Position numbers and translations under genes: made by a program. Shown here in pieces: positions 17,563 to 26,262 of a stretch of DNA of 64,000 bases (positions are counted from its first letter, which is position 1; the number at the start of each line of letters is the position of its first letter). Source of the stretch: Halothece sp. PCC 7418 (GTDB taxonomy: Bacteria > Cyanobacteriota > Cyanobacteriia > Cyanobacteriales > Rubidibacteraceae); NCBI RefSeq assembly GCF_000317635.1, contig NC_019779.1:1612001-1676000 (forward strand). The letters are read 5' to 3'. The notes below the pieces were generated by a model. It was not told the DNA's origin. It worked only from the letters and a program-made list of their open reading frames with translations, and made no database searches.

Positions 17563-18105
17563 ATGAGTCAAACTGAGTTAAATGTTCCAGAGAACATAAC
17601 CTTTGAAGGCGCGATCGCGCTAACCCAAAACTTAATCCCAAAAATCGAAAGTGAGACGATCAACGCCACCCAGATTCAGTCTCTAGTTAGCGATTTAGTC
17701 GCCACATCCAACGGCGCACGAGGCTTTTTTGTCACTTACCTCACTGCAGACTCTCCCGTTGCTGATCAACCACCAAAAGCGGTATTAGAAGGCTTAAAAA
17801 CCTCTCCTGAGTTAGTGAGTGAACTATTAGTCAAAAACGTCGCCATGTCCACTGCAATGGCAATTACTCATCGCCGTCAAGATCATGAAAGTATGGCACA
17901 GGGATCGGATCGCGTGCAACGACGCAGTATTGATCTCATTAAACAACTGAACCACGAGTTATTACAGGAAAAAGCCCAACAAATGCGAGACAGTGCGCTG
18001 ACAGGAAAAGGAGAAGCAGAAGTCGCCTTTTTTGAACGCTGGGGGTATGATCAAGAACAACGGAGCGCGATCGCGCAACAGTTAGCAGCAGTAATCAAGA
18101 ATTAG
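17563..18105 (+). CDS. Conserved cyanobacterial protein of unknown function
   Basis: A 180-residue soluble, mostly helical protein. Recognisable stretches are TSNGARGFFVTYLTADSP, MSTAMAITHRRQDHESMAQG and the C-terminal FFERWGYDQEQRSAIAQQL. No enzyme motif is recognised. ATG 17563 gives a normal start (MSQTELNVPENITFEGAIAL); an upstream in-frame ATG at 17518 lacks support. Its last 11 bases overlap the converging small gene. Confidence 0.7.
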   Translation: MSQTELNVPENITFEGAIALTQNLIPKIESETINATQIQSLVSDLVATSNGARGFFVTYLTADSPVADQPPKAVLEGLKTSPELVSELLVKNVAMSTAMAITHRRQDHESMAQGSDRVQRRSIDLIKQLNHELLQEKAQQMRDSALTGKGEAEVAFFERWGYDQEQRSAIAQQLAAVIKN

Positions 18106-18340
18106 AACCCAACCGCTTAGAAATCTGACGAATAATCCCGTTACTAATCGCTCCCAACATTAAAATCCCGATTGCAGGGGTAAAAACAGGCTCCCAGAGT
18201 TTATACCATAAATCCAAGCCCAGGGGAACATCTGTTGATCGTCCCACCAGCGCGATCGCGAACCAAAAAAAACTCCCCAACACCAGAAATAAATCAAACA
18301 TTAAAATGCGGTCTATCCATTGCAACAGTTTGTCTTTCAT
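18095..18340 (-). CDS. Small two-span membrane protein, unknown
   Basis: An 81-residue protein with two hydrophobic spans (ILMFDLFLVLGSFFWFAIALV and PVFTPAIGILMLGAISNGII) and charged ends (MKDKLLQWIDR, RQISKRLGSNS). The pattern looks like a real membrane protein. Its stop region overlaps the 3' end of the converging gene by 11 bases. Confidence 0.6.
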   Translation of the reverse strand: MKDKLLQWIDRILMFDLFLVLGSFFWFAIALVGRSTDVPLGLDLWYKLWEPVFTPAIGILMLGAISNGIIRQISKRLGSNS

Positions 18341-18503
18341 AACACTCCCGAGTTATTAATAATTAGGGTTTGCTGAAAAAAGCCCGATCGCGCCTTTCCC
18401 TCCTTCTCCACCAAAATGAGTAGGCGTAGCCCGCTCCCCAGGCATCGTGTCTTACCTGAATGATAAGATAAAAGTGGACTAACTAAAGTAACTATATCCA
18501 CTT

Positions 18504-18710
18504 ATGAGACAAATAATACTTTCTCCTGGAGAAGATGGTTATTGGGTTGCTCAATGTCCCAGTTTGCCTCCTTGTATCAGTCAAGGAAAAACCAAAGAAG
18601 AGGCAATTGCCAATATTACCGAAGCCATTGAACTTTATCTTGAGGTTCTTCAAGAAGAGGGTCGTGAGATTCCAGAAGACCGAGTCGAAACCGTTTCCCT
18701 TACTTTATGA
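18504..18710 (+). CDS. hicB: HicB-family antitoxin, orphan
   Basis: The 68-residue protein has the HicB partial RNase-H-like fold: ILSPGEDGYWVAQCPSLPPC, SQGKTKEEAIANITEAIELY, then a short C-terminus. HicB normally neutralises the mRNA-cleaving toxin HicA and represses the operon. The usual HicA partner starts in a 4-bp ATGA overlap but stops after 26 codons (see 18707-18787), so no functional toxin is linked. HicB-like proteins without partners are common in cyanobacteria, where they may act as regulators. Confidence 0.85.
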   Translation: MRQIILSPGEDGYWVAQCPSLPPCISQGKTKEEAIANITEAIELYLEVLQEEGREIPEDRVETVSLTL

Positions 18711-18787
18711 GCAAATTACCTCAAATTTCAGGGAAAGAGTGTATCAAAGCGTTACAAAAAGTTGGCTTTCAGATCAAGCATAACTAA
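18707..18787 (+). pseudogene. hicA: Truncated HicA toxin remnant
   Basis: From the ATGA overlap with hicB, 26 codons read MSKLPQISGKECIKALQKVG then FQIKHN before TAA. This is the start of HicA, but it ends just before the KGSH-type segment that holds the catalytic histidine. The last bases overlap the 3' end of pyk by 4 bases. It is therefore a non-functional toxin stub left after a deletion. Confidence 0.7.
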
Positions 18788-20208
18788 GGAATAGAATGAA
18801 TTTTCAAGAAATTAGTACCCTTGGCTCGTTGCACAGGAGAGCCACCAAGAATTAATATTTTATCCCCTGATGTCACTAACTCCCGTTCTAATAAACAAGT
18901 CTCCATTTCCTTAATCAAAGGTTCTAACCCTTCCTCCTGGGGTTGCAGTAACAACGGTTTCACCCCCCAAATTAAATTTAAGCGATGATACACTTCTAAG
19001 GTTGGCGTAAAAGCAACAATCGGGGCTTTCGGACGCTCATCTGATGCAATCCGTGCGGTGTATCCTGTGGTGGTAAAAGAAGCAATGCAGCGCAGATCCA
19101 TCATGTTATCAATGGTATTCAACGCTTCACTCAAAGCATGGGTTTCTGTATTTTCTGTTGGGGGATGATTGGTAAATTCAATTTGGGGTTCAACTTGTTC
19201 CGCGATGCGAGCCATCATCTCAACCGCTTGGACAGGATATTTCCCAACCGCCGATTCCCCTGACAACATGACCGCATCTGTCCCATCAATGATTGCATTG
19301 GCGACATCAGAGGCTTCAGCACGAGTGGGACGCGGAGAATGAATCATGCTTTCTAACATTTGCGTGGCGGTAATGACGGGGATTCCCTTGCGATTACAAG
19401 TTTGAATAATTTTCTTTTGCAATAAGGGGACTTTTTCAGGACGGATTTCTACTCCTAAATCTCCTCGCGCCACCATCAAGCCATCACAAGCAGAAACTAA
19501 TTCATCGAGATGTTCTACGGCTTGCGGTTTTTCAATTTTTGCAATGACGGGAATCTGGGCTTCCCGAGAATGGAGAAATCCTTTCAGGTGATGGATATCT
19601 TCCACTCCGCGAACAAAACTTAAACAAACCCAGTCGATTCCTTGTTGAATGCCAAATTCTAAGTCTTGTTGATCTTTAATGGTGAGGGAAGGAAGGCTTA
19701 AGTTTAAGTTGGGAAAGTTAACCCCTTTACGGTTTTTGAGCAGTCCCCCATTAATGACGCGACACTCTACCTGAGAATTGTTAATGGCTTCTACTTCTAA
19801 TTCCAACAGTCCATCATCGAGTAACACTTGCGCCCCAGGACGGGCTTCTTCTGCAAGATGAGGATAGTCAATGGGAATCATTTCTGGGCTATCGCTGGTT
19901 TCGAGGTTGGGAGTTAGTATTACAGTTTTTCCCGCTTCTAGTAGCACTTCCCCTTGTGGAAGCCATCCCACCCGAATTTTTGGACCCTGTAAGTCTTGGA
20001 GGAGGGTAACTGGGGTGTCCATCTCTTCGGAAATATGTCTGAGCCGTTCAATGATGACGGCGTGATCATCATAGCTTCCGTGAGAAAAGTTTAAGCGGGC
20101 GACATTCATTCCAGCTTGAATCAACTGTCGCATCACAGCTTCCGACTGGCTCGCAGGGCCAATAGTGGCGACAATTTTAGTGCGGTGGGGAAAGGCATTA
20201 AGAGACAT
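18784..20208 (-). CDS. pyk: Pyruvate kinase
   Basis: Transfers phosphate from phosphoenolpyruvate to ADP, the last step of glycolysis. Core motifs are clear: [52 protein letters not shown] and the substrate-site [20 protein letters not shown]. At 474 residues it is the short form, without the C-terminal PEP-utiliser domain of the longer cyanobacterial isozyme. ATG 20208 follows AAGGA; an upstream start at 20241 is rejected. It is divergent from ppsA, which catalyses the reverse direction. Confidence 0.95.
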   Translation of the reverse strand: MSLNAFPHRTKIVATIGPASQSEAVMRQLIQAGMNVARLNFSHGSYDDHAVIIERLRHISEEMDTPVTLLQDLQGPKIRVGWLPQGEVLLEAGKTVILTPNLETSDSPEMIPIDYPHLAEEARPGAQVLLDDGLLELEVEAINNSQVECRVINGGLLKNRKGVNFPNLNLSLPSLTIKDQQDLEFGIQQGIDWVCLSFVRGVEDIHHLKGFLHSREAQIPVIAKIEKPQAVEHLDELVSACDGLMVARGDLGVEIRPEKVPLLQKKIIQTCNRKGIPVITATQMLESMIHSPRPTRAEASDVANAIIDGTDAVMLSGESAVGKYPVQAVEMMARIAEQVEPQIEFTNHPPTENTETHALSEALNTIDNMMDLRCIASFTTTGYTARIASDERPKAPIVAFTPTLEVYHRLNLIWGVKPLLLQPQEEGLEPLIKEMETCLLERELVTSGDKILILGGSPVQRAKGTNFLKIHSIP

Positions 20209-20512
20209 AACAATCCTTAGTATTTCATCAATGTTTGCCAAAAATTAATCCGAGTGAGCCAAAGCAAATTTTGAGGCGCGGAAAAATTACAGTCACAATT
20301 TAGTTTTCTGACTCGATTTTCAACTAACAACTAATCCCTAATAATTATACAATAGTTGGTGCTGATTTGAGATCTCTTATAAAATTTTTAAAACCTTAAA
20401 TTTGACAATCTTTCTTGGTAATAAATTAACTTTCATAATGTTCAGGATGAACTCAATCATTAATGACTGTTAAACTAAGAGGATTGACCAGTTGCTCTGG
20501 TTTTCCAGCGAT

Positions 20513-20837
20513 TATAGCCTTTCTTATACCATTTCTAAAAAGTCAAGTTACAGTAGATCCCCCCTTCGCCCCCCTTAGTAAGGGGAATCCCCCCTAACCC
20601 CCCTTCAATAAGGGGGGAACCCTTGGGGGGATCGTTGTGTAGCACTAGTTTATCGAAATGGTATTAGTCTGTTGAGGTACAAAGCGAGTCGATGGATGTT
20701 CATGGTTCATGGTTCGTGGTGCTTCGCGCGGGCTATGCCCTACATAGTTCGTGGTTCATTGATTAACAACCAACAAATAACAAAGAACAAAGAACAAAAA
20801 TTTAGAATGTACCTCAAGAAGCGTGAAAACTGCTATA
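20513..20837. mobile_element. MITE-like element family A, copy 1 (interrupted by family B)
   Basis: The ends are inverted repeats: left TATAGCCTTTCTTA..GTCTGTTGAGGTAC, and right (reverse complement) TATAGCAGTTTTCACGCTTC then TTGAGGTACATTCTAA. There is no coding capacity. Copies lie at 35144-35256 and 49229-49365, with a partial at 26194-26252. Family B (20523-20666) splits this copy; removing it and one TTA restores TATAGCCTTTCTTAGTCTG, matching the other copies. The remainder of 20209-20940 (ppsA leader, A-rich) shows nothing else. Confidence 0.7.
20523..20666. mobile_element. MITE-like element family B, copy 1, nested in family A, with TTA target duplication
   Basis: Inverted ends TACCATTTC (20527-20535) and GAAATGGTA (20655-20663) are flanked by TTA on both sides (20524-20526 and 20664-20666), a 3-bp target duplication. 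The interior holds C-run/G-run hairpins such as CCCCCCTTCAATAAGGGGGG-type arms. A diverged copy at 23404-23505 shares the subterminal CAAGTTACAGTA. Confidence 0.7.
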
Positions 20838-20940
20838 GAAACTAAAATGTAAAGAAATATTTATCAAAAAATGATAAGAAATGAAGAAATATTGGGAGGA
20901 ACTTAATAAAATAAAAATATAAGAAACGGAGGGTAAAGGA

Positions 20941-23376
20941 ATGGTTAATACTTTATCGAAAGCTGCCAAAAATGTGAGGAAAGAAACAGCCCTTGTCCTT
21001 TGGTATGAACAGGTGAATAATCAAGATGTGGGAATTGTTGGTGGAAAAAATGCCTCTTTAGGGGAGATGATCCAACAGTTAAAAGCCAAAGGGGTGAATG
21101 TTCCCAATGGGTTTGCGACCACTGCGAATGCGTTCCGCCACTTCATTGCGAATGCAGGGATTGAAGAGAAACTGCGAGAACTGTTTTCTCGGATGGATAT
21201 TAATGATGTCAATAGTTTACAGAAGACAGGGAAGAAAGCGCGATCGCTGATTTTACATACCCCATTTCCAGACAATTTAAAGGTTGCGATTACAGAAGCC
21301 TATCAAGAACTTTGCGACCGCTACGGAGAAGAAACTGATGTGGCGGTGCGGTCGAGTGCAACGGCTGAAGATTTACCAGAAGCGAGTTTTGCAGGACAAC
21401 AAGAAACCTATCTCAATATTCATGGGGTGAAAGGGGTGTTAGAAGCCTGTCATAAATGTTTTGCTTCTTTATTTACGAATCGGGCCATTTCTTATCGAGA
21501 AAATCATGGTTTTGATCACCTTGCCGTTGCGCTTTCGGTGGGTGTACAGAAAATGGTGCGTTCCGACTTAGCCAGTGCAGGGGTGATGTTCTCCATTGAT
21601 ACAGAAACAGGGTTTAAAAATGCTGCCTTGATTACTGCATCTTACGGTTTAGGGGAAAATGTCGTGCAAGGATCGGTGAATCCTGATGAGTATTTGGTCT
21701 TTAAACCGACGCTGAAAGAAGGCTATCAGCCCATTTTAGAAAAACGCCTGGGAACAAAAGGGATGAAGATGGTTTATGACATGGAAGGGTCAAAACAGAC
21801 TCGCAATGTCTCTGTTCCTCAGCGCGATCGCGCTCAATATTGTCTCACAGACGAAGAAGTTTTACAGTTAAGTCGCTGGGCGATTGCAATTGAAGATCAT
21901 TATTCCAACTTGCGGGGACAAAATACCCCCATGGACATTGAATGGGCAAAAGATGGTCTCACAGGTGAATTATTTATTGTCCAAGCCCGTCCTGAAACCG
22001 TACAATCCCAGAAAGCGGGAAATCTCCTTGAAACCTATCACCTGCAAGACCACAGCACGGTTTTAGCCACAGGACGGAGTGTGGGCGCAAGTATTGGACA
22101 AGGAAAAGCACGGGTGATTGTTAATGCGAAAAACTTGGATCGCTTCAAACCTGGAGAAGTGTTAGTGACCAAACGAACTGATCCCGACTGGGAACCGATT
22201 ATGAAACAAGCCAGCGCGATCGTGACTGACCAAGGAGGACGCACTTGTCACGCAGCGATTATTGCCCGAGAAATGGGAATTCCCGCGATTGTCGGTTGTG
22301 GCGATGCAACACAAATGATTGCGTCTGGACAAGAGGTAACGGTTTGTTGTAGTGAAGGGGAAGAAGGAAAAGTTTATGAAGGCTTACTTCCCTTTGATGT
22401 GGAACAAGCAACCTTAGATGACTTACCCCAAACTCGCACCCAAATCTTGATGAATATTGGGAATCCCGATCAAGTGTTCTCTCTTGCAAACATTCCTGCT
22501 GATGGAGTCGGTTTAGCCCGTTTAGAGTTCATCATTACCAACCATATTAAAGTCCATCCCCTCGCCTTACTTTATTTTGATCAACTCCAAGATGAACGCA
22601 TCCAAGATCAAATTGCAGACATTACCGCCGACTACGATTACAAACCCGATTTCTTTGTGGATCAACTCGCTCGTGGCGTGGGGATGATTAGTGCAGCCTT
22701 TTATCCTAAACCCGTCATTGTGCGGATGTCTGACTTCAAAACCAATGAATACGCTAACCTCATTGGCGGTCAACAGTTTGAACCGAAAGAAGAAAACCCG
22801 ATGTTAGGCTGGCGCGGTGCGTCTCGTTACTCTGATCCCAATTATTGTGAAGCCTTTGCTTTGGAATGTCGCGCCTTGAAAAAAGTTCGGGATGAAATGG
22901 GTTTAACCAACCTTATCCCAATGATTCCTTTCTGTCGCACACCAGACGAAGGACGAAAAGTGATTGCAGAAATGGCAAAACATGGCTTAGAACAAGGCGT
23001 TAATGGCTTAGAAGTTTATGTTATGTGTGAGTTACCTAGTAATGTCATCCTCGCCGATGAGTTTAGTGAAGTTTTTGATGGCTTCTCCATTGGGTCGAAT
23101 GATTTAACTCAGTTAACCTTGGGTTTAGATCGAGACTCGGCATTAGTGGCGCATCTGTTTGATGAACGGAATGAAGCAGTAAAACGGATGGTTAAACTTG
23201 CCATTGAAACGGCGAAGAAAAACGGTCGTAAGATTGGTATCTGTGGTCAAGCCCCCAGTGATTATCCTGAGTTTGCCCAATTTTTAGTGGAAGCGGGTAT
23301 TGATTCCATGAGTCTCAATCCTGATTCGGTTTTGAAAACAATTTTGAGTATTGCGGAGGTGGAAAAACAAATATAG
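20941..23376 (+). CDS. ppsA: Phosphoenolpyruvate synthase
   Basis: Makes phosphoenolpyruvate from pyruvate with ATP to AMP and phosphate, for gluconeogenesis. The 811-residue protein has the ATP-grasp N-terminal domain (GGKNASLGEMI, VRSSATAEDLPEASFAGQQE), the phosphohistidine domain with the catalytic His in GGRTCHAAIIAREMGIPAI, and the C-terminal PEP-binding TIM barrel (RMSDFKTNEYANL, LEVYVMCELPSNV, SIGSNDLTQLTLGLDRDS). A clear GGAGG lies upstream of ATG 20941. It is divergent from pyk and bracketed by two small mobile elements. Confidence 0.95.
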   Translation: MVNTLSKAAKNVRKETALVLWYEQVNNQDVGIVGGKNASLGEMIQQLKAKGVNVPNGFATTANAFRHFIANAGIEEKLRELFSRMDINDVNSLQKTGKKARSLILHTPFPDNLKVAITEAYQELCDRYGEETDVAVRSSATAEDLPEASFAGQQETYLNIHGVKGVLEACHKCFASLFTNRAISYRENHGFDHLAVALSVGVQKMVRSDLASAGVMFSIDTETGFKNAALITASYGLGENVVQGSVNPDEYLVFKPTLKEGYQPILEKRLGTKGMKMVYDMEGSKQTRNVSVPQRDRAQYCLTDEEVLQLSRWAIAIEDHYSNLRGQNTPMDIEWAKDGLTGELFIVQARPETVQSQKAGNLLETYHLQDHSTVLATGRSVGASIGQGKARVIVNAKNLDRFKPGEVLVTKRTDPDWEPIMKQASAIVTDQGGRTCHAAIIAREMGIPAIVGCGDATQMIASGQEVTVCCSEGEEGKVYEGLLPFDVEQATLDDLPQTRTQILMNIGNPDQVFSLANIPADGVGLARLEFIITNHIKVHPLALLYFDQLQDERIQDQIADITADYDYKPDFFVDQLARGVGMISAAFYPKPVIVRMSDFKTNEYANLIGGQQFEPKEENPMLGWRGASRYSDPNYCEAFALECRALKKVRDEMGLTNLIPMIPFCRTPDEGRKVIAEMAKHGLEQGVNGLEVYVMCELPSNVILADEFSEVFDGFSIGSNDLTQLTLGLDRDSALVAHLFDERNEAVKRMVKLAIETAKKNGRKIGICGQAPSDYPEFAQFLVEAGIDSMSLNPDSVLKTILSIAEVEKQI

Positions 23377-23403
23377 TAGTCACGGAATTTTATCGGTGAT
23401 GTT

Positions 23404-23505
23404 ATACCACTTTTAACAAAGAAAGACCACCTTGTAGGATGGGCAAGGCAAACCCTACGACCACTTCAGGCTATTTACTGTAACTTGGCTTGTGGAAGGT
23501 GGTAT
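23404..23505. mobile_element. MITE-like element family B, copy 2 (opposite orientation)
   Basis: ATACCAC (23404-23410) and GTGGTAT (23499-23505) are inverted ends. The right end, read in reverse, gives ATACCACCTTCCACAAGCCA then AGTTACAGTA, aligning with the left end of copy 1 (ATACCATTTCTAAAAAGTCA then AGTTACAGTA). The centre is a GTAGGATGGGCAAGGCAAAC palindrome-type repeat. It lies just past ppsA, inverted relative to copy 1. Confidence 0.55.
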
Positions 23506-23529
23506 TGGAGATGATGAACTGTACAGAAC

Positions 23530-23549
23530 AGACGTTCCATGGAATGTCT
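23530..23549. repeat. Palindrome AGACGTTCCATGGAATGTCT
   Basis: A near-perfect palindrome between ppsA and pheS. The GAGACGTTCC arm recurs in the hairpin at 31480-31539. The palindrome is a short dispersed repeat of unknown role. Confidence 0.5.
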
Positions 23550-23636
23550 CTACCCGACGATAACCGATCGCGCTTGACGGACATCTTGCTAAACTGATAT
23601 AGGTTGATAACGCAAAATGTCTTACTTCCAGCCAGC

Positions 23637-24644
23637 ATGACCTCTTCTTCTTTGGATCTAGAAACCCAACTTACTGAGTTAAAAACCGAGGCAATGAGCG
23701 CGATCGCGCAATCTAGTAATTTAGAAAGCCTCGAACAACTGCGCGTGCAATATCTCGGGAAAAAAGGACAACTGTCACAAGTGTTGCGGGGAATGGGCAA
23801 ACTCTCCGCAGAAGAACGTCCCCGTATTGGTTCTCTCGCCAATGAAATCAAAGAAGAAATTCAAAGCGCGATCGAGGAAAGTCATCAAAATTTACAACGC
23901 GCCCAACTCGAAGCTCAACTGGCTGCGGAAACCCTTGATGTAACGATGCCTAGTGTGATGCGTCCACTCGGACAAGTGCATCCCCTCAACGGCATGATTG
24001 ACCAAATGCTGGATATTTTTGTAGGCTTAGGATACACCGTTGCTGAAGGCTTTGAGGTAGAAAGCGATTACTACAATTTTGAAGCCCTCAACACGCCTCA
24101 AGACCACCCCGCACGGGATATGCAGGACACATTTTATCTTCCTGATGGTAACTTATTGCGGACTCATACCTCATCCGTGCAAATTCGCTACATGGAAAAA
24201 CATGATCCCCCCATTCGGGTGATTGCGCCAGGGCGAGTTTATCGTCGAGATACGGTTGATGCAACACACTCGGCGGTTTTCCATCAACTGGAATTGTTAG
24301 CCATTGAAGAAGGGTTAAGATTTACCGATCTGCGAGGAACAATTAAAGAGTTTTTACGACAAATGTTTGGAGATGACCTAGAAGTGCGGTTTCGGGCGAG
24401 TTATTTTCCGTTTACCGAACCTTCTGCGGAAGTGGATGTGCAGTGGAATGGCAAATGGCTGGAAGTATTAGGCTGCGGAATGGTTGATCCCAATGTCTTA
24501 AAAGCCGTCGGTTATGATCCCGAACGCTACACGGGTTTTGCTGCGGGTTTAGGGGTGGAACGTTTCGCCATGGTATTACACCAAATGGACGATATTCGTC
24601 GCCTCTACAATAGCGATCTAAGATTCTTAAAGCAGTTTATTTAA
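23637..24644 (+). CDS. pheS: Phenylalanyl-tRNA synthetase alpha subunit
   Basis: Catalytic subunit of the alpha2-beta2 enzyme that charges tRNA-Phe. The N-terminal coiled coil ([17 protein letters not shown]) is followed by the class II core, with [20 protein letters not shown], motif 2 [20 protein letters not shown] and motif 3 [23 protein letters not shown] 23637 gives 335 residues; an upstream TTG at 23604 is rejected. pheT is not adjacent, as often in cyanobacteria. A 14-bp tandem duplication covers the stop codon. Confidence 0.95.
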   Translation: MTSSSLDLETQLTELKTEAMSAIAQSSNLESLEQLRVQYLGKKGQLSQVLRGMGKLSAEERPRIGSLANEIKEEIQSAIEESHQNLQRAQLEAQLAAETLDVTMPSVMRPLGQVHPLNGMIDQMLDIFVGLGYTVAEGFEVESDYYNFEALNTPQDHPARDMQDTFYLPDGNLLRTHTSSVQIRYMEKHDPPIRVIAPGRVYRRDTVDATHSAVFHQLELLAIEEGLRFTDLRGTIKEFLRQMFGDDLEVRFRASYFPFTEPSAEVDVQWNGKWLEVLGCGMVDPNVLKAVGYDPERYTGFAAGLGVERFAMVLHQMDDIRRLYNSDLRFLKQFI

Positions 24645-24654
24645 AGCAGTTTAT
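24627..24654 (+). repeat. 14-bp tandem duplication at the pheS stop
   Basis: TTAAAGCAGTTTAT occurs twice in a row (24627-24640 and 24641-24654). The pheS stop TAA is formed at the junction, so the duplication left the protein end intact. Confidence 0.8.
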
Positions 24655-25192
24655 AACGTAGGTTGGGTTGAGATTACGAAACCCAACACCAGTAAGGGTC
24701 TTGTTGGGTTTCGAGTCAAAGATTACGCCTTCGGAGCTTGTCAATTTCTGTCTTAGCCTTATCTTCACCAAAAGCGCAAGGTTGCTAAATAATTTTTCAG
24801 CCTCGATTTAAATGAGCTCATTCCTAAACAAAAGGAACAATTAGCAACTATTTTTGACTCCTAGCGCATGATCTAACCGCATTTAAGCTGGGTCAGAGAG
24901 GTGCATTTTTTACACCGATGGACGGGGCTTACAAGCGTCGGAACCAAGTTCCGACGACAGCCCCTCATGAATGAGCCTTCCAAGGCTTTAGCCTTTTGTG
25001 TCATTTTATGTTATCATTCCAAACAGCCCTAAACTTAATGGTGAAAAACCCAAACGGGCTAATTTAACAGGTAAGGATACAGCTAGGGCGAAACCTAGTC
25101 AAGGTCTGTCTCCCATTCTTGAGTGTGGGAAAGGAAGTGACGAAATGCGATTTTAATCCATTGAGTCACCACAAGATTGAATCCATTGAATT
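24645..25192. other. Gene-free, hairpin-rich segment between pheS and the GGDEF gene
   Basis: No intact gene is seen. It contains a TAGGTTGGGTT/AACCCAAC repeat (24662-24687), a nested hairpin with outer GGGGCT/AGCCCC and inner CGTCGGAAC-CAA-GTTCCGACG (24924-24964), an AAGGC/GCCTT hairpin near 24985, and CTAGG-GCGAAA-CCTAG (25082-25097). Two short open stretches read like gene fossils: DLNELIPKQKEQLATIFDS before 24861, and PKLNGEKPKRANLTGKDTAR near 25030-25085. A decayed IS200/IS605-type transposon end is one possibility, unproven. Confidence 0.4.
24936..24956. repeat. Perfect hairpin CGTCGGAAC-CAA-GTTCCGACG
   Basis: A 9-bp perfect stem with a 3-base loop, enclosed by a further 6-bp GGGGCT/AGCCCC stem (24924-24929 with 24959-24964). 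It resembles transposon-end or structured-RNA hairpins; no T-run follows. Confidence 0.6.
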
Positions 25193-26161
25193 TTAATCAA
25201 TGGAGAACTCAAGTTTGCATTCATACATTTTTTGATCCGCTTCCTCAACAGCAACGCTTAACCCTTGGCTGGGATGACGAGATGCAAAACCCACTGACGC
25301 GGAAATTCCAGCTTCCATTAATGACGTTTGTACCCGTTCCGCCAAAGCCTGAATTTGTGTCGCATTACATTCGATCCCCAAGACAGCAAACTCATCACCC
25401 CCGACTCGTGCTGTAATATCTTGTTCTCGCACCGCGGAATGAATGATTTGTGCAGCTTCATAAATAAGCTTATCTCCGGCTGCATGTCCTTTTGTATCAT
25501 TAACAGGCTTTAAGCCATCGAGATCAATATAAATGACTCCTGCAGGATGTCCGTAGCGTTGACACCGTTTTTCTTCTGCTAAAAGTAGTTTTTCCCATCC
25601 CCGTCGATTATATAATTCAGTGAGAACATCACTCATTACTTCCGCTTCCAGACGTTCTAAGTGACGCGCTTGTTCATTATATTTCAGTTCGTTTTCTAAA
25701 ATCGTGGATAAGAGTTTGGCGAGTAATTCGATAGTAGAGAGTTCTTCTGTAATGCTTTCTGATTGTGAATCAGGATCGATCGCGCAAAGTGTACCAAACA
25801 AAGACCCATTACTTAAAACAATGGGAATCCCAATATAAGCCCCAATCGACACTTGCCTCCCAATAGGGGCTTCCACATAAGCGGGAACGGTACTCACCCG
25901 AGGGGCAATACAGGGTCCTTCTCCGTTAATCATCCGAGAACAAAAGGAATCTGACCAACAAAAAACCGCCCCTTCTTGCACCCCATAACCATGATCCTCC
26001 ACTTGCAGCATAATCCAATCTTCTTCTTGAGTACGGGTCACCATCCACAACTGAAACCCCAGACGTTGATGAAGATAAGATAAAATACTCCGTGCAGCGG
26101 ATTCAAAGTCGGCAAAAGGGCTAATTGTGTCGAGCATTCCTGAATAATCCATTAAATACAT
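25193..26161 (-). CDS. GAF-GGDEF diguanylate cyclase
   Basis: Predicted to make cyclic di-GMP from two GTP. An N-terminal GAF-type sensor (about residues 15-155; VSIGAYIGIPIVLSNGSLFG, TLCAIDP) leads through a coiled linker (YNEQARHLERLEAEVMSDVL) into the GGDEF domain (about 175-320). The active-site motif is intact (RVGGDEFAV), and an RxxD product-inhibition site (REQD) lies five residues before it, so the enzyme should be active and feedback controlled. Signal unknown. A partial family A repeat follows in the intergenic space upstream. Confidence 0.9.
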   Translation of the reverse strand: MYLMDYSGMLDTISPFADFESAARSILSYLHQRLGFQLWMVTRTQEEDWIMLQVEDHGYGVQEGAVFCWSDSFCSRMINGEGPCIAPRVSTVPAYVEAPIGRQVSIGAYIGIPIVLSNGSLFGTLCAIDPDSQSESITEELSTIELLAKLLSTILENELKYNEQARHLERLEAEVMSDVLTELYNRRGWEKLLLAEEKRCQRYGHPAGVIYIDLDGLKPVNDTKGHAAGDKLIYEAAQIIHSAVREQDITARVGGDEFAVLGIECNATQIQALAERVQTSLMEAGISASVGFASRHPSQGLSVAVEEADQKMYECKLEFSID

Positions 26162-26193
26162 TACAGCTAAATATTAACAAATTATAAAATTTG

Positions 26194-26252
26194 ATCCTTG
26201 GTTATTGGGTAACTGGTCACTCGTGTCCCTCAACAGAATAAGAAACCCTGTA
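26194..26252. mobile_element. Partial family A element (one end only)
   Basis: GGTCACTCGTGTCCCTCAAC then AGAATAAGAAACCCTGTA aligns with the right end of the copy at 35144-35256. The other end is missing, so this is a decayed copy between the rlmD-type gene and the GGDEF gene. Confidence 0.5.
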
Positions 26253-26262
26253 TTTTTGGATC

